Shown: positions 42,134-51,240 of the stretch, piece by piece
How positions within the stretch are numbered: the first letter of the stretch is position 1
Layout of the letters: the number at the start of each line of letters is the position of its first letter
Source of the DNA: Treponema sp.
Lineage (GTDB): Bacteria > Spirochaetota > Spirochaetia > Treponematales > Breznakiellaceae
Assembly: GCA_009777535.1 (NCBI GenBank)
Contig: WRLP01000004.1
Coordinates: 96,877-160,876, forward strand
Length of the DNA: 64,000 bases
Direction: 5' to 3'
Program-made: the position numbers and the translations under genes
The notes under the pieces: generated by a model
Databases searched by the model: none
What the model was told of the DNA's origin: nothing
The model's input: only the letters and a program-made list of their open reading frames with translations

Positions 42134-43399
42134 ATGAAAAAAGCAATTCAGGCCGCTTTAACGGAAGGTTTTACAAATCCTGTTCGGGATGTTCTCTGGG
42201 GGCACATATACCTGAAGCCATCATTTACAGCGCTTCTCGGCTCTCCCCACTTTATGAGGCTTTGCCGCATTCAGCAGCTTGGTCCGGTATTCCTGGTTTA
42301 CCCGGGCGCGACCCACACAAGGGCAAGTCACTCAATCGGCGTATACCATCTTGGCAGGAGGCTGCTGCAAAACCTGGCCGAAAGGGGCGCCGGAGAATGG
42401 CTTACTCCCGATGGAGTCAATTCTTTTTTGTGCGCCTGCCTGTTACATGATCTGGGGCACTTTCCCTTTACCCACTCACTAAAAGAGCTGCCGCTTGCTT
42501 CACACGAGGAGCTGACAGGCGCAATCATTCTTGAAGAGCCGATGAAAAGCCTGGTAAAAAAAACCGGAGCGGATCCGAATTTAACCGCGGCCATTGTAGA
42601 CAAGGACATGGCTGTCCCGGAAGGAGCCATGGCTGAACTGCAATTCTTCAGGAAACTCCTTTCCGGCTGCCTTGACCCCGATAAACTGGACTATCTTAAC
42701 AGAGACGGGCGGTATTGCGGCGTAACATACGGCGCCCAGGATGTAGATTTCATTCTTTCCGGCCTCTATCCGCATATTGAACGTGGTGCTGACATTGATT
42801 CCAAGTTAATTCCAAATGTGGAGGCTATCCTGTTTTCAAAATATCTGATGTACCGCGCCGTATACTGGCACAGGCAGGTACGTTCCGCCACGGCAATGAT
42901 AAAAAAAGCCCTTATCAACGGCCTTGAATCGGGACACATAAAGGGAGAGCAGCTATACGGGCTGGACGATCAAAACCTTTTTTCCCTGCTTCAGGAAAAA
43001 ACTTCAAGTTCCATTGGAAAAGCTGTCCGCGAGGGCAATATTTACGAAACCATTTTGGAAATTCCATTTGATGAGGAAGTGTATGGGGTTTTGCGGAATA
43101 TCAACCGCCGCTGCGACTGTGAAAAACAAATAACCGCCGAACTTCGCGGAGCCGGTGTTAAACTAGGCGTAGAAGATTTAATAATTGATATTCCGGAGCC
43201 GGTATCCTTTGAAACCGGACTTTTCGTTTTGGACGAGAAGTGCTTTTTTGGCGAAAGCTCCAGCGCCTTTAAGGCAGAAACCCTGAATTCTTTCATAAAA
43301 ACACTGTACACAATCAGAATTTTTGCAAATCCGGATTTTACGGATAAAATTAATTCATTGCCGGATCGTCATGCCATATTGAATATTAGGGAAAAATAG
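42134..43399 (+). CDS. HD-domain phosphohydrolase (dGTPase/SAMHD1-like)
   Basis: The 421-residue protein has the HD metal motif: an early His in THTRASHSIGVYH, then LLHDLGHFPFTH, and a later Asp in CLDPDKLDYLNRD. This pattern is shared by dGTPases and SAMHD1-type enzymes, which hydrolyse nucleotides. The exact substrate cannot be told. TATAAT ends 10 nt before the ATG and no Shine-Dalgarno is seen. Confidence 0.85.
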   Translation: MKKAIQAALTEGFTNPVRDVLWGHIYLKPSFTALLGSPHFMRLCRIQQLGPVFLVYPGATHTRASHSIGVYHLGRRLLQNLAERGAGEWLTPDGVNSFLCACLLHDLGHFPFTHSLKELPLASHEELTGAIILEEPMKSLVKKTGADPNLTAAIVDKDMAVPEGAMAELQFFRKLLSGCLDPDKLDYLNRDGRYCGVTYGAQDVDFILSGLYPHIERGADIDSKLIPNVEAILFSKYLMYRAVYWHRQVRSATAMIKKALINGLESGHIKGEQLYGLDDQNLFSLLQEKTSSSIGKAVREGNIYETILEIPFDEEVYGVLRNINRRCDCEKQITAELRGAGVKLGVEDLIIDIPEPVSFETGLFVLDEKCFFGESSSAFKAETLNSFIKTLYTIRIFANPDFTDKINSLPDRHAILNIREK

Positions 43400-43427
43400 T
43401 TAAAATTTATGATATAGGGAGGCCCTA

Positions 43428-44141
43428 ATGGAAATTCGCAACGCTAACGAAGACATTGTATTCAACTCGGTACAGACCATTTTTGAAGAAATGCAGAAGG
43501 GTAAAAATCCGGAAAACTTCTGTTTTTGCGATCAATGCCGGCTGGACACAATATGTTACACACTGAACCGTATTGAGCCTCATTATGTCGTGTCAAACCG
43601 CGGTTTTACACGGATCGAGCAGGACAGCATAAAGCGGCAGCAAAACGAAGCGGACATTACCTCGCTTATCTACAACGGACTGCGCCTAGTAAGCCATAAC
43701 CAGCGGCCGACTGCCCCTCATGATGGAAGCACCGCCAGGATTCCGGATTACGGTAAAACCGCTTTTGACCTTCCGACCATTATCGGCCGGCTTTTTGACG
43801 GAATCAGCTTTAGTCCCATTACGGATATTGATGTGGAACTCAGATGCTGCGGCGAACTGGTTCCGATGAGGAGCCACAACTGGCAAAACCCGTACACAAT
43901 AAATCCCAACACTCCGGGAACATTCACCTTCTGGCCCGCCCCGGTTCCGGCCGAAACACAGGATATTAACAGGGTTTTTAATTATTCGATAAAAGTGGAA
44001 TCTCCCAGGTACGAACAGTTTAATCACTTTTTCAGCATCCCGTCGGTAAGCAAAATACTGAATGCGAATTCCTACAACCGCACCTACAGGCTGCCGGATT
44101 TATATATTTTCCCGCCTGGAGAAGCGGAGCAGAACGGCTGA
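43428..44141 (+). CDS. ComFB-domain protein
   Basis: The first ~75 of 237 residues match the late-competence ComFB domain: NSVQTIFEEMQKG, then CFCDQCRLDTICYTLNRI and EPHYVVSNRG. Some ComFB proteins in cyanobacteria bind cyclic dinucleotides. The C-terminal ~150 residues are unassigned. GGGAGG precedes the ATG. malQ begins 1 nt past the stop, so the two are co-transcribed. Function here is unknown. Confidence 0.75.
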   Translation: MEIRNANEDIVFNSVQTIFEEMQKGKNPENFCFCDQCRLDTICYTLNRIEPHYVVSNRGFTRIEQDSIKRQQNEADITSLIYNGLRLVSHNQRPTAPHDGSTARIPDYGKTAFDLPTIIGRLFDGISFSPITDIDVELRCCGELVPMRSHNWQNPYTINPNTPGTFTFWPAPVPAETQDINRVFNYSIKVESPRYEQFNHFFSIPSVSKILNANSYNRTYRLPDLYIFPPGEAEQNG

Positions 44142-44142
44142 A

Positions 44143-45633
44143 ATGAAAGAGCGAGCGGCCGGAATTCTTCTCGCGGTAAGCAGCCTTCCCTCCCCCTATG
44201 GCATTGGGTCGTTCGGAGAGGATGCCCGTCAATGGCTGCGCTTCCTGAAAGCAGCGGGGCAAAAATATTGGCAGATTTTACCGCTTGGCCCTACCGGCTG
44301 GGGCGACAGTCCGTATCAAAGTTTTTCCGCTTTTGCCCTTTCGTCTTATTACATTGATCTTGATACCCTTGTTGACAATGGTCTGCTTACAAAAGACGAA
44401 GTAAGCGCGGCCAAATGGGGAAAGAGGGCGGATAAAGTTGATTATGCCGCCCTTTTCCGCCGAAGAGAGCCGCTGCTCCGTCTGGCAGCCGGCCGCTTTG
44501 CCGGCGCAGACAGGAGCTTTGAAGAATTCTGTTCGCATAACAAATTCTGGCTGGAAGATTACAGCCTGTTTATGGCAATCAAAAAAAAGATGCGAGGGTG
44601 CCCCTGGCTTGAATGGAAAAAGCAGCTAAAATTACACAACGCCGTTGCGCTGGATAACTATAAAAACCTTTTTGCCGCCGACATATTTTATCATTCATTT
44701 GTACAGTACACCGCCTATACCCAGTGGAAGGCAATCCGCTCCTGCGCCGGCAGCCTGGGGCTCTCCATAATAGGCGACATGCCCATATATGTTGCAGCCG
44801 ACAGCGCGGACACATGGGCAAACGGCAGCCTTTTTCAGTTAGACGAAGAACGCCGGCCGCTGCATGTAGCCGGCTGTCCGCCCGATCCCTTTTCGGCAAG
44901 CGGCCAGCTTTGGGGCAACCCGCTTTATAACTGGGAGCTGATGGCACAGACAGGTTACAGTTGGTGGATTTCGCGGCTTCGCCTGAGCCTTGAACTTTAC
45001 GATGTTATCCGTATCGATCACTTCAGGGGTCTTGAAAGCTATTATTCAATTGACGCCGCCGCGCATGATGCGTCGGCAGGCCGTTGGATTAAGGGCCCCG
45101 GCATTAATTTTATTGATGCGGTTAACAGGGAACTGCCGGCAGCGCAAATCATCGCCGAGGACCTTGGCTATCTAACCCCCGAAGTAAAAGCCCTTGTAAA
45201 AGATTCCGGTTATCCGGGGATGAAAATTTTACAGTTTGCATTTGACTCAAGGGAATCCAGCGATTATATGCCCTACACATACGAGCGCAACTGCGTGGTT
45301 TATACCGGCACGCATGACAACACAACATGCAGGGGCTGGTTCAAATCGGCGCAAAGCGAAGACGCTGCCAGAGCCATGCAATTTTTCGGCATAAAAAACA
45401 TCGGCGAGGGTAGCCAGGCATTTATCCGGTGCGCGCTCGCCAGCGCCGCAAACACCGCCATTATTCCCATGCAGGATTATCTTGATCTTGACGACAGGGC
45501 AAGAATGAACATTCCCTCGACACTTGGCGGAGGAAACTGGCGCTGGCGCATGAAAAGCGGGGCGGCAAGTGCGGCGCTGGCTGGAGAGATACGCCGCCTT
45601 ACTGGGATTTACGGGCGCGAAACCGGAAACTGA
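44143..45633 (+). CDS. malQ: 4-alpha-glucanotransferase (GH77)
   Basis: Transfers alpha-1,4-glucan segments in maltodextrin and glycogen metabolism. The 496-residue protein has the GH77 landmarks: LPLGPTGWGDSPYQSFSAFA, RIDHFRG (nucleophile Asp), AEDLG (acid/base Glu) and TGTHDNTT. I use the ATG at 44143, because the family N-terminus (ILLAVSSLPSPYGIG) begins just after it; the open frame upstream reads into ComFB. It probably works with GlgA. Confidence 0.95.
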   Translation: MKERAAGILLAVSSLPSPYGIGSFGEDARQWLRFLKAAGQKYWQILPLGPTGWGDSPYQSFSAFALSSYYIDLDTLVDNGLLTKDEVSAAKWGKRADKVDYAALFRRREPLLRLAAGRFAGADRSFEEFCSHNKFWLEDYSLFMAIKKKMRGCPWLEWKKQLKLHNAVALDNYKNLFAADIFYHSFVQYTAYTQWKAIRSCAGSLGLSIIGDMPIYVAADSADTWANGSLFQLDEERRPLHVAGCPPDPFSASGQLWGNPLYNWELMAQTGYSWWISRLRLSLELYDVIRIDHFRGLESYYSIDAAAHDASAGRWIKGPGINFIDAVNRELPAAQIIAEDLGYLTPEVKALVKDSGYPGMKILQFAFDSRESSDYMPYTYERNCVVYTGTHDNTTCRGWFKSAQSEDAARAMQFFGIKNIGEGSQAFIRCALASAANTAIIPMQDYLDLDDRARMNIPSTLGGGNWRWRMKSGAASAALAGEIRRLTGIYGRETGN

Positions 45634-45663
45634 CGGATTGTTTTTGAAAACCAGATACTCTGA

Positions 45664-45737
45664 TCGGGCAAGGCGGATTTGAACCGCCGACCCCAAGTCC
45701 CCCAGACTTGTACGCTAACCAACTGCGCTATTGCCCG
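45664..45737 (-). tRNA. tRNA-Pro(GGG)
   Basis: The cloverleaf is complete: acceptor CGGGCAA/TTGCCCG, anticodon stem AAGTC/GACTT with loop TGGGGGA (anticodon GGG), T-arm GGCGG/CCGCC, discriminator A. CCA is not encoded. A TTGACA (45793-45788) lies upstream but its -10 is poor. gpmI ends 82 nt upstream in the same direction. Confidence 0.95.
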
Positions 45738-45819
45738 TTCAGAATATCTGTCTACAGATCGAAAACTTACCACGGCAGGCGCCGCATTGTCAACACGAAA
45801 GAAGCGCATCGCCCGGTGT

Positions 45820-47517
45820 TTACATTTTTAACACAGACTTATCGTAATCATCGGGCGGAATAAAACCCAAAAGCTGAATGCACGTTGACGCAATCGAGCT
45901 TACACCCAAATTTTGATTAAGGCAGCCGTCTAATGGATCATTCGGGTACTCGCCCTTGTACTCCGGATCGTAGATGATGCAGGGAACAGGATTCAGACTG
46001 TGGCTTGTCTTTGCTTTCGGCGTACCGTCCTCTTTCAGCGAAACAGCGCCTGTTTTTTTATCATGCTCGAACATATCATCGCTGTTGCCATGATCTGCTG
46101 TAATCACCATAACGGCCCCGGCTTCTTTAACTGCTTTTTCGATTCTGCCGAGCTGGATATCCATTGCTTCCATGGAACACACAACGGCCTGATACACGCC
46201 CGTATGCCCCACCATATCACCGTTCGGAAAATTAAGCCTGATAAAATCGTACCTGCCCGATCCGATGGCGGCGATAACCTGATCGGCTATTTCCGCGCAT
46301 TTCATCCAGGGCCTTTGTTCAAAAGGGAGCACATCGCTTTTTATTTCAGTGTAGTCTTCCAGTTCATCGTTGAATTTGCCCGTCCGGTTGCCGTTAAAAA
46401 AATATGTTACATGGCCGTATTTCTGTGTTTCCGAGATTGCAAGCGTCCTTACCCCCGATGCGGCAAGGTATTCGCCCACGGTGCGGTCAATCGACGGAGG
46501 GCTTACAAGGTAGCGCTTTGGAACATGAAGATCGCCGTCGTATTCCATCATTCCCGAATAACATACATTCGGGCGGCGCAGGCGGTCAAATTTATCGAAA
46601 GTATCTTCTTCGAAGGCGGCGGTAATTTCCAGCGCCCTGTCCCCGCGAAAGTTAAAATAGACAACAGAGTCCCCGTCTTCTATTGTACCGATGGGAACAC
46701 TCTTGCCGTCCGGGCCGTCTTCGGCTATTACAAATTCTTTTAGGTCCTGATCGATAATGCCCGGTATTTCCTTCCTGTACGTTTCAACGGCCTCCCGCGC
46801 CGAGGCAAACCGGCGGGCTGTTCCCAGCACATGGCAATGCCAGCCGCGCTCAACCATCGCCCAATCCGCTCCGTAGCGATCCATGGTGATCCACATGCGC
46901 CCGCCGCCGGAGCCAATTCTAGCGTCGAAACCGCCGCCGCTCTGTTCTTTCAGGAATTCTTCAAATGGATCGACATATTCCAGGGCGCTGGTTTCGCCGA
47001 CATCCCTGCCGTCGAAAAGAACATGAATCCGTACCCGTTTGACGCCCTCTTTTTTTGCCTGCACAATCATCGCCTTCAGATGATCAAGATGGCTGTGGAC
47101 ATTTCCATCGGAAAACAGGCCAATAAAGTGAAGGGTTGGCAGGCGCCCCTCACCGGCAGCGCCGTCTTTTACATTGCCGGTAATCTCTTTCCAGGCCGCC
47201 CCATCGAACATAGCTCCGGTTTCCAGGGACTTAAACACAAGCGCCGCCCCTTGGTTAAAAACACGCCCGCAGCCCATCGCATTGTGGCCTACCTCGCTGT
47301 TTCCCATATCTTCGTCGGAAGGAAGCCCGACGGCGGTTCCGTGTGCCTTTAGTTTTGTATGCGGATTTTTTGCCGTAAGGGAGGCCAGGTGGTACATTTT
47401 GGAATCGGCGACGGCATCGCCTTCACTGTATTTCCCGTAACCAACGCCGTCCATGATAACAAGCACAACCGGAGCGCGCCTGCCTTTCCACGAGGGATTT
47501 TTCTTCAGGGCTTCCAT
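45820..47517 (-). CDS. gpmI: 2,3-bisphosphoglycerate-independent phosphoglycerate mutase
   Basis: Interconverts 3- and 2-phosphoglycerate in glycolysis, using two metal ions. The 565-residue protein has the phosphoserine-nucleophile motif MGNSEVGHN and the C-terminal VITADHGN and TSHSLNPVPCII metal-binding segments. The N-terminal LVIMDGVGYG is typical. AGGAG precedes the ATG. No ribosomal or regulatory coupling beyond the rpmE-rho cluster upstream is visible. Confidence 0.95.
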   Translation of the reverse strand: MEALKKNPSWKGRRAPVVLVIMDGVGYGKYSEGDAVADSKMYHLASLTAKNPHTKLKAHGTAVGLPSDEDMGNSEVGHNAMGCGRVFNQGAALVFKSLETGAMFDGAAWKEITGNVKDGAAGEGRLPTLHFIGLFSDGNVHSHLDHLKAMIVQAKKEGVKRVRIHVLFDGRDVGETSALEYVDPFEEFLKEQSGGGFDARIGSGGGRMWITMDRYGADWAMVERGWHCHVLGTARRFASAREAVETYRKEIPGIIDQDLKEFVIAEDGPDGKSVPIGTIEDGDSVVYFNFRGDRALEITAAFEEDTFDKFDRLRRPNVCYSGMMEYDGDLHVPKRYLVSPPSIDRTVGEYLAASGVRTLAISETQKYGHVTYFFNGNRTGKFNDELEDYTEIKSDVLPFEQRPWMKCAEIADQVIAAIGSGRYDFIRLNFPNGDMVGHTGVYQAVVCSMEAMDIQLGRIEKAVKEAGAVMVITADHGNSDDMFEHDKKTGAVSLKEDGTPKAKTSHSLNPVPCIIYDPEYKGEYPNDPLDGCLNQNLGVSSIASTCIQLLGFIPPDDYDKSVLKM

Positions 47518-47575
47518 TTATCGACTCCTGTTTATTAAATTAAAAAGCAAACGTCGCGGCTTTCCGCGTGGATTT

Positions 47576-47779
47576 TTATTCTTTAATGTTGTACTTCTTG
47601 CGGAACCGTTCAATGCGCCCCGCAGTGTCGACTAACTTCTGTTTTCCGGTAAAGAACGGATGGCAGGCAGAACATATTTCTATCTTGATATCCTTTACCG
47701 TGGAACGGGTTTCTATTGCATTCCCGCAGGCGCAGCTAATTTTTGTCATCTCGTACTTGGGATGAATTTTGTCTCTCAT
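47576..47779 (-). CDS. rpmE: 50S ribosomal protein L31
   Basis: A 67-residue ribosomal protein starting [10 protein letters not shown]. The cysteine pattern CACG and [13 protein letters not shown] is the zinc-containing L31 type. GGAGG lies 6 nt before the ATG. It follows rho by about 50 nt, a common pairing. A weak CGCGG-AAAG-CCGCG hairpin lies downstream, but with only a distant T-tract. Confidence 0.96.
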   Translation of the reverse strand: MRDKIHPKYEMTKISCACGNAIETRSTVKDIKIEICSACHPFFTGKQKLVDTAGRIERFRKKYNIKE

Positions 47780-47828
47780 TTAATCCTCCAATGGTATGCC
47801 CAACTCCGGTCAAAAGCCGGTTTAAGGA

Positions 47829-49460
47829 CTAGTCCATGCCGGCTGAGCCTGTGTTCATGGATCTAAGGAATGCTTCATTATTCTTGGATTTCTTCATTCT
47901 GTCAACCAGCAGTTCGATAATTTCGATATCGTCCATTGGGTTGATAACCTTGCGCAAAATCCAAATCTTCTGGAGTTCATCTTCTTTAAGAAGAAGTTCC
48001 TCTTTTCTTGTACCCGATCTTTTAATATTGATCGACGGGAACAGGCGGCGGTCGGAAATGCGGCGGTCAAGATTGATCTCCATATTGCCGGTGCCCTTGA
48101 ATTCTTCAAAAATTACTTCGTCCATGCGGCTGCCGGTTTCCACAAGCGCGGTGGAAATGATTGTAAGGCTTCCGCCCTCTTCTATATTGCGGGCGGCGCC
48201 GAAAAAGCGCTTTGGCTTATGCAGGGCATTGGAGTCCACGCCGCCGGAAAGAATTTTCCCCGATGTGGGGACAGTCTGATTATAAGCCCTTGCCAGACGT
48301 GTTATCGAGTCGAGAAGAATCACTACGTCTTTTTTGTGCTCCACAAGGCGCTTTGCCTTTTCCAGTACCATTTCGGTAACCTGCACATGCCTTGAGGCCT
48401 GCTCGTCAAAGGTTGATGATATTACTTCCGCCCTTACCGTGCGTTCCATATCGGTAACTTCCTCCGGACGTTCATCAATGAGCAGGACAATCAGATAAAC
48501 CTCCGGGTGGTTTTTTGTTATCGCGTTGGCGATCTTTTGCATCATTATTGTTTTACCGGTTCTTGGCGGCGCGACAATCAGCGCCCTTTGGCCCTTGCCG
48601 ATTGGACAGAACAGGTTGATAATGCGCTCGCTGACGCCTTCGGTTGATGTTTCCAAATCCAGCTTGCAGTCTGGGTACAGGGGTGTAAGGTTATCGAAGG
48701 GAATGCGATTCTGCGCCACCGTCGGATCGTCATAGTTGACGGTTTCTACCCGAAGCATCGCAAAGAAGCGCTCGCCTTCTTTTGGGCTGCGGATTTGTCC
48801 GTAAACTGTATCGCCGGTTTTAAGGGCAAAAAGCCTGATTTGACTTGGACTGATATAAATGTCATCGGGGCCGGGCAGGTAGGAATTCTGCGGGCTTCGT
48901 AAAAAGCCGTAGCTGTCGGGCAGAATTTCCAGAGAACCGTAGGCATAGATGATACCGCCGCGCTCGGTGTGCGCCTTTAGAATGGCGAAAACAATTTCCT
49001 GTTTTTTAAGAGCGACCATGTCGTCGTGCGAAATGTTATAACACACGGCAAGTTCGCGCAGATCGATCATGTTCAGCCTGATAAGCTCGTTTATTGTGAG
49101 CCTGGGCTTGCCGTTATCCTGTTCAAGCCGCGGAGCAGGTTTGCCGTACAAATCCGGCATCGACGGCAGTTTTGGCAGCGAGTGATTCATGGGCATTTCG
49201 CTTGCGCCGGCTGAGTCATTTACAGCGCTATTGTCCGCCGCAATGAAGTTATCTTCCCTGTCCCTTACAAAATCACCGGTGTTCTCAGAATTTGGCGGAG
49301 ACCGTCTTCCCCTGGCACGGACAACCATTCTGTTTGGTTTTTCTCCGTTCCCGTTTCCGTTGTTTTCCCAGCCATTAAACGAACCAGATTCGCTTTCAAA
49401 ATGCTGGGGCTGTTCATTCTCGTTTACCCTGGGTCTTTGAGTTTTGCGTACTATTGCCAT
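47829..49460 (-). CDS. rho: Transcription termination factor Rho
   Basis: Hexameric RNA helicase that ends transcription. The 543-residue protein has a long N-terminal extension rich in Asn/Gly/Arg (about residues 1-125) that is absent from E. coli Rho. The cold-shock-like RNA-binding domain ([29 protein letters not shown]) follows, then Walker A APPRTGKT and [14 protein letters not shown]. It is preceded by AGGTGG and a ~130-nt leader with a strong stem-loop. Confidence 0.97.
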   Translation of the reverse strand: MAIVRKTQRPRVNENEQPQHFESESGSFNGWENNGNGNGEKPNRMVVRARGRRSPPNSENTGDFVRDREDNFIAADNSAVNDSAGASEMPMNHSLPKLPSMPDLYGKPAPRLEQDNGKPRLTINELIRLNMIDLRELAVCYNISHDDMVALKKQEIVFAILKAHTERGGIIYAYGSLEILPDSYGFLRSPQNSYLPGPDDIYISPSQIRLFALKTGDTVYGQIRSPKEGERFFAMLRVETVNYDDPTVAQNRIPFDNLTPLYPDCKLDLETSTEGVSERIINLFCPIGKGQRALIVAPPRTGKTIMMQKIANAITKNHPEVYLIVLLIDERPEEVTDMERTVRAEVISSTFDEQASRHVQVTEMVLEKAKRLVEHKKDVVILLDSITRLARAYNQTVPTSGKILSGGVDSNALHKPKRFFGAARNIEEGGSLTIISTALVETGSRMDEVIFEEFKGTGNMEINLDRRISDRRLFPSINIKRSGTRKEELLLKEDELQKIWILRKVINPMDDIEIIELLVDRMKKSKNNEAFLRSMNTGSAGMD

Positions 49461-49479
49461 TTAGCTTCCACCTATTGGA

Positions 49480-49623
49480 TTGCTTTGTTCCCGGGCTGAT
49501 TGGCCGGGAGAAGCAAGGATATACTTTAGTTAAAATTTATTAAAATGTTCACAATCCACTTATGATTTTTATTGCCAATCGAAAGGATACCTTAATTTTA
49601 ATTAATTCACCATTTTGTGTCAA
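49480..49623 (-). promoter_or_regulatory. rho promoter and structured leader
   Basis: Promoter on the minus strand: TTGACA (49623-49618), 17-bp spacer, TAAAAT (49600-49595). The leader then runs to 49461. A stem-loop at 49516-49480 has TTGCTT/AAGCAA and CCCGG/CCGGG arms around CCAATCAGC, placed just before the ribosome-binding site. Confidence 0.65.
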
Positions 49624-50153
49624 GCAATATCTCCCGATATTTCAAGCAATATTTCAAGCGCCGCCACGGCAGCCTGCATACGGATTTTATTTCTCGAGAC
49701 CCTCTCGCCGCCGCTTTCAAAATGAAACTCATCGGCCTTTATGAGCCCTTTTTCCCGCCCGGCGGCGGCTACCCATACAGTCCCGACCGGAACCCCGCTT
49801 CCGTCGCCATCCGGCCCTGCAAGACCGGTTATGGCTGCCGCCAAATCGGCCCCGCTTTTTTCAAGCGCAGCGGCGGCCATGTCGCAGGCTGTTTCCCTGC
49901 TGACAAGGCCGTTACGAATGAGCCGCCGGCGATTACAGCCCAGCATGGCAAGTTTTGACTCCAGGGTATAACATACATAGGAGCCCCACAAGACAGCGGA
50001 AGCACCGGGCACACGCGCCAACAGATCGGCGGTAAGCCCCGCGGTACAAGACTCCGCCAATACAAGAATGCGGGAAGCCGAACCTAAACGGCTTACCAAT
50101 TCTTCCGCCAGGCTTGCGGCCCCGGCTTCAAGGCCGGAAGCGGGATCTTCCAT
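49620..50153 (-). CDS. pncC: CinA C-terminal-type nicotinamide-nucleotide amidase (PncC)
   Basis: Deamidates nicotinamide mononucleotide to nicotinate mononucleotide, recycling NAD. The 177-residue protein is only the CinA C-terminal domain: VLAESCTAGLTADLLARVPGAS, LIRNGLVSRETA, and the ITGLAGPDGDGSGVPVGTVWVA signature. Its start overlaps the bactofilin stop (TGATG). Confidence 0.9.
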   Translation of the reverse strand: MEDPASGLEAGAASLAEELVSRLGSASRILVLAESCTAGLTADLLARVPGASAVLWGSYVCYTLESKLAMLGCNRRRLIRNGLVSRETACDMAAAALEKSGADLAAAITGLAGPDGDGSGVPVGTVWVAAAGREKGLIKADEFHFESGGERVSRNKIRMQAAVAALEILLEISGDIA

Positions 50154-50563
50154 CAGCGCTGAAAATCAGCCTTTATATCTTCGATAGGCCGCGAAAAGAT
50201 TTCTATTTCCTTTTCAACACCGGTCATGCTGCAATGCCCTTCGAAAAGCACACCGTCGGCTATACGCAGCCTGGCGGCCTTTACATCACCGCGAACCTGG
50301 GCGCCGCTCATCATATCAACCTTATCTACTGCACTAATCGCGCCTGCAACAGATCCGTGAACAGTCAGGGAGCTTACCGTTATGCGATCAGCTTCTACAA
50401 CAGCGTCTTTATCAACCGTAAGCGCGCCTGTCGCATCAATGGTTCCCTTAAATTTCCCCTGAATCCGCAGGGCGGATTTAAACTTTAATACACCGTTAAA
50501 CCTGGTGCCTTTACCCAGCACCACTACATCGGCTTCTTTCTTCTTTCCTTCATGTTTAGGCAT
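50153..50563 (-). CDS. Bactofilin
   Basis: A 136-residue polymer-forming cytoskeletal protein. The core is a beta-helix of short hydrophobic repeats (TRFNGVLKFKSALRIQGKFKGTID; ALTVDKDAVVEADRITV; MMSGAQVRGDVKAARL). Short polar tails flank it. Bactofilins help set cell shape in spirochetes. It is coupled to pncC and lies 9 nt after the response regulator gene. Confidence 0.92.
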   Translation of the reverse strand: MPKHEGKKKEADVVVLGKGTRFNGVLKFKSALRIQGKFKGTIDATGALTVDKDAVVEADRITVSSLTVHGSVAGAISAVDKVDMMSGAQVRGDVKAARLRIADGVLFEGHCSMTGVEKEIEIFSRPIEDIKADFQR

Positions 50564-50572
50564 CTTTCGCCC

Positions 50573-51238
50573 TTACTCCTGATACAAAAATTTCCGTATT
50601 TGATCTTCTATAACAGAAAGCCCGATTTCATTCTTTTTCAGAGTATTCCACTCAACAATGGTTTTTTCAATTCTGTCGTCCAGAGCGGCTATTTGTTTTC
50701 GTATGGCTCCTGTTTTTTCACTCAGTGCCTTGTCGGATTTTGCGATTTTATCAAGATCATCAATATTTTTATCGATTTTCGAAAGATTTTTCTTGACATC
50801 CATGTTTAATTCTTCCGCCTGCCTTAAACGGGATTCACGAACCGCTATCTGGGCAAACAATTCCCGGTTACGCAGGGTAACTTTTATCCTTGCCAAAACC
50901 TCGGCAAAATTAAAAGGTTTTGTAATATAGTCATCTACGCCTAATTCAAAACCGATAACTTTGTCTTTTACATCGTCAAGGGCGGAAAACATTATTATGG
51001 GAATATTTTTATATTCTTCATCTTTTTTCAGGGTCTTTGTTACTTCCCAGCCTGACATGCGGGGCATAACATTATCAAGAAGAATTAAATCGGGGTGGAA
51101 TGTTTTTACCTTTTCAAGCGCTTCAATGCCGTCATCAGCCTGTTCAACAACAAAGCCAAGTTTGGAGAGCATGACCTCAAAAAATTCACGATTAATACTT
51201 TCGTCGTCAACAATCAGAATTTTTTTTCCGGTATTCAT
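50573..51238 (-). CDS. Response regulator: REC domain with C-terminal coiled coil
   Basis: The receiver domain (residues 1-120) has phospho-acceptor D55 (ILLDNVMP) and K107 (YITKPFN), with acidic DDE at 11-13. The C-terminal ~100 residues are a charged coiled coil with no DNA-binding or enzymatic domain, so it likely acts by protein contact. No histidine kinase lies next to it. Neighbours are lnt upstream and bactofilin downstream. Confidence 0.9.
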   Translation of the reverse strand: MNTGKKILIVDDESINREFFEVMLSKLGFVVEQADDGIEALEKVKTFHPDLILLDNVMPRMSGWEVTKTLKKDEEYKNIPIIMFSALDDVKDKVIGFELGVDDYITKPFNFAEVLARIKVTLRNRELFAQIAVRESRLRQAEELNMDVKKNLSKIDKNIDDLDKIAKSDKALSEKTGAIRKQIAALDDRIEKTIVEWNTLKKNEIGLSVIEDQIRKFLYQE

Positions 51239-51240
51239 AA

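Noticed and set aside
45765..45793. Promoter for tRNA-Pro
   Set aside because: TTGACA is present, but no acceptable -10 lies at 16-18 bp.
47518..47575. CGCGG-AAAG-CCGCG hairpin as rpmE terminator
   Set aside because: Stem is only 5 bp and the T-tract is about 9 nt away, so the call is too weak.
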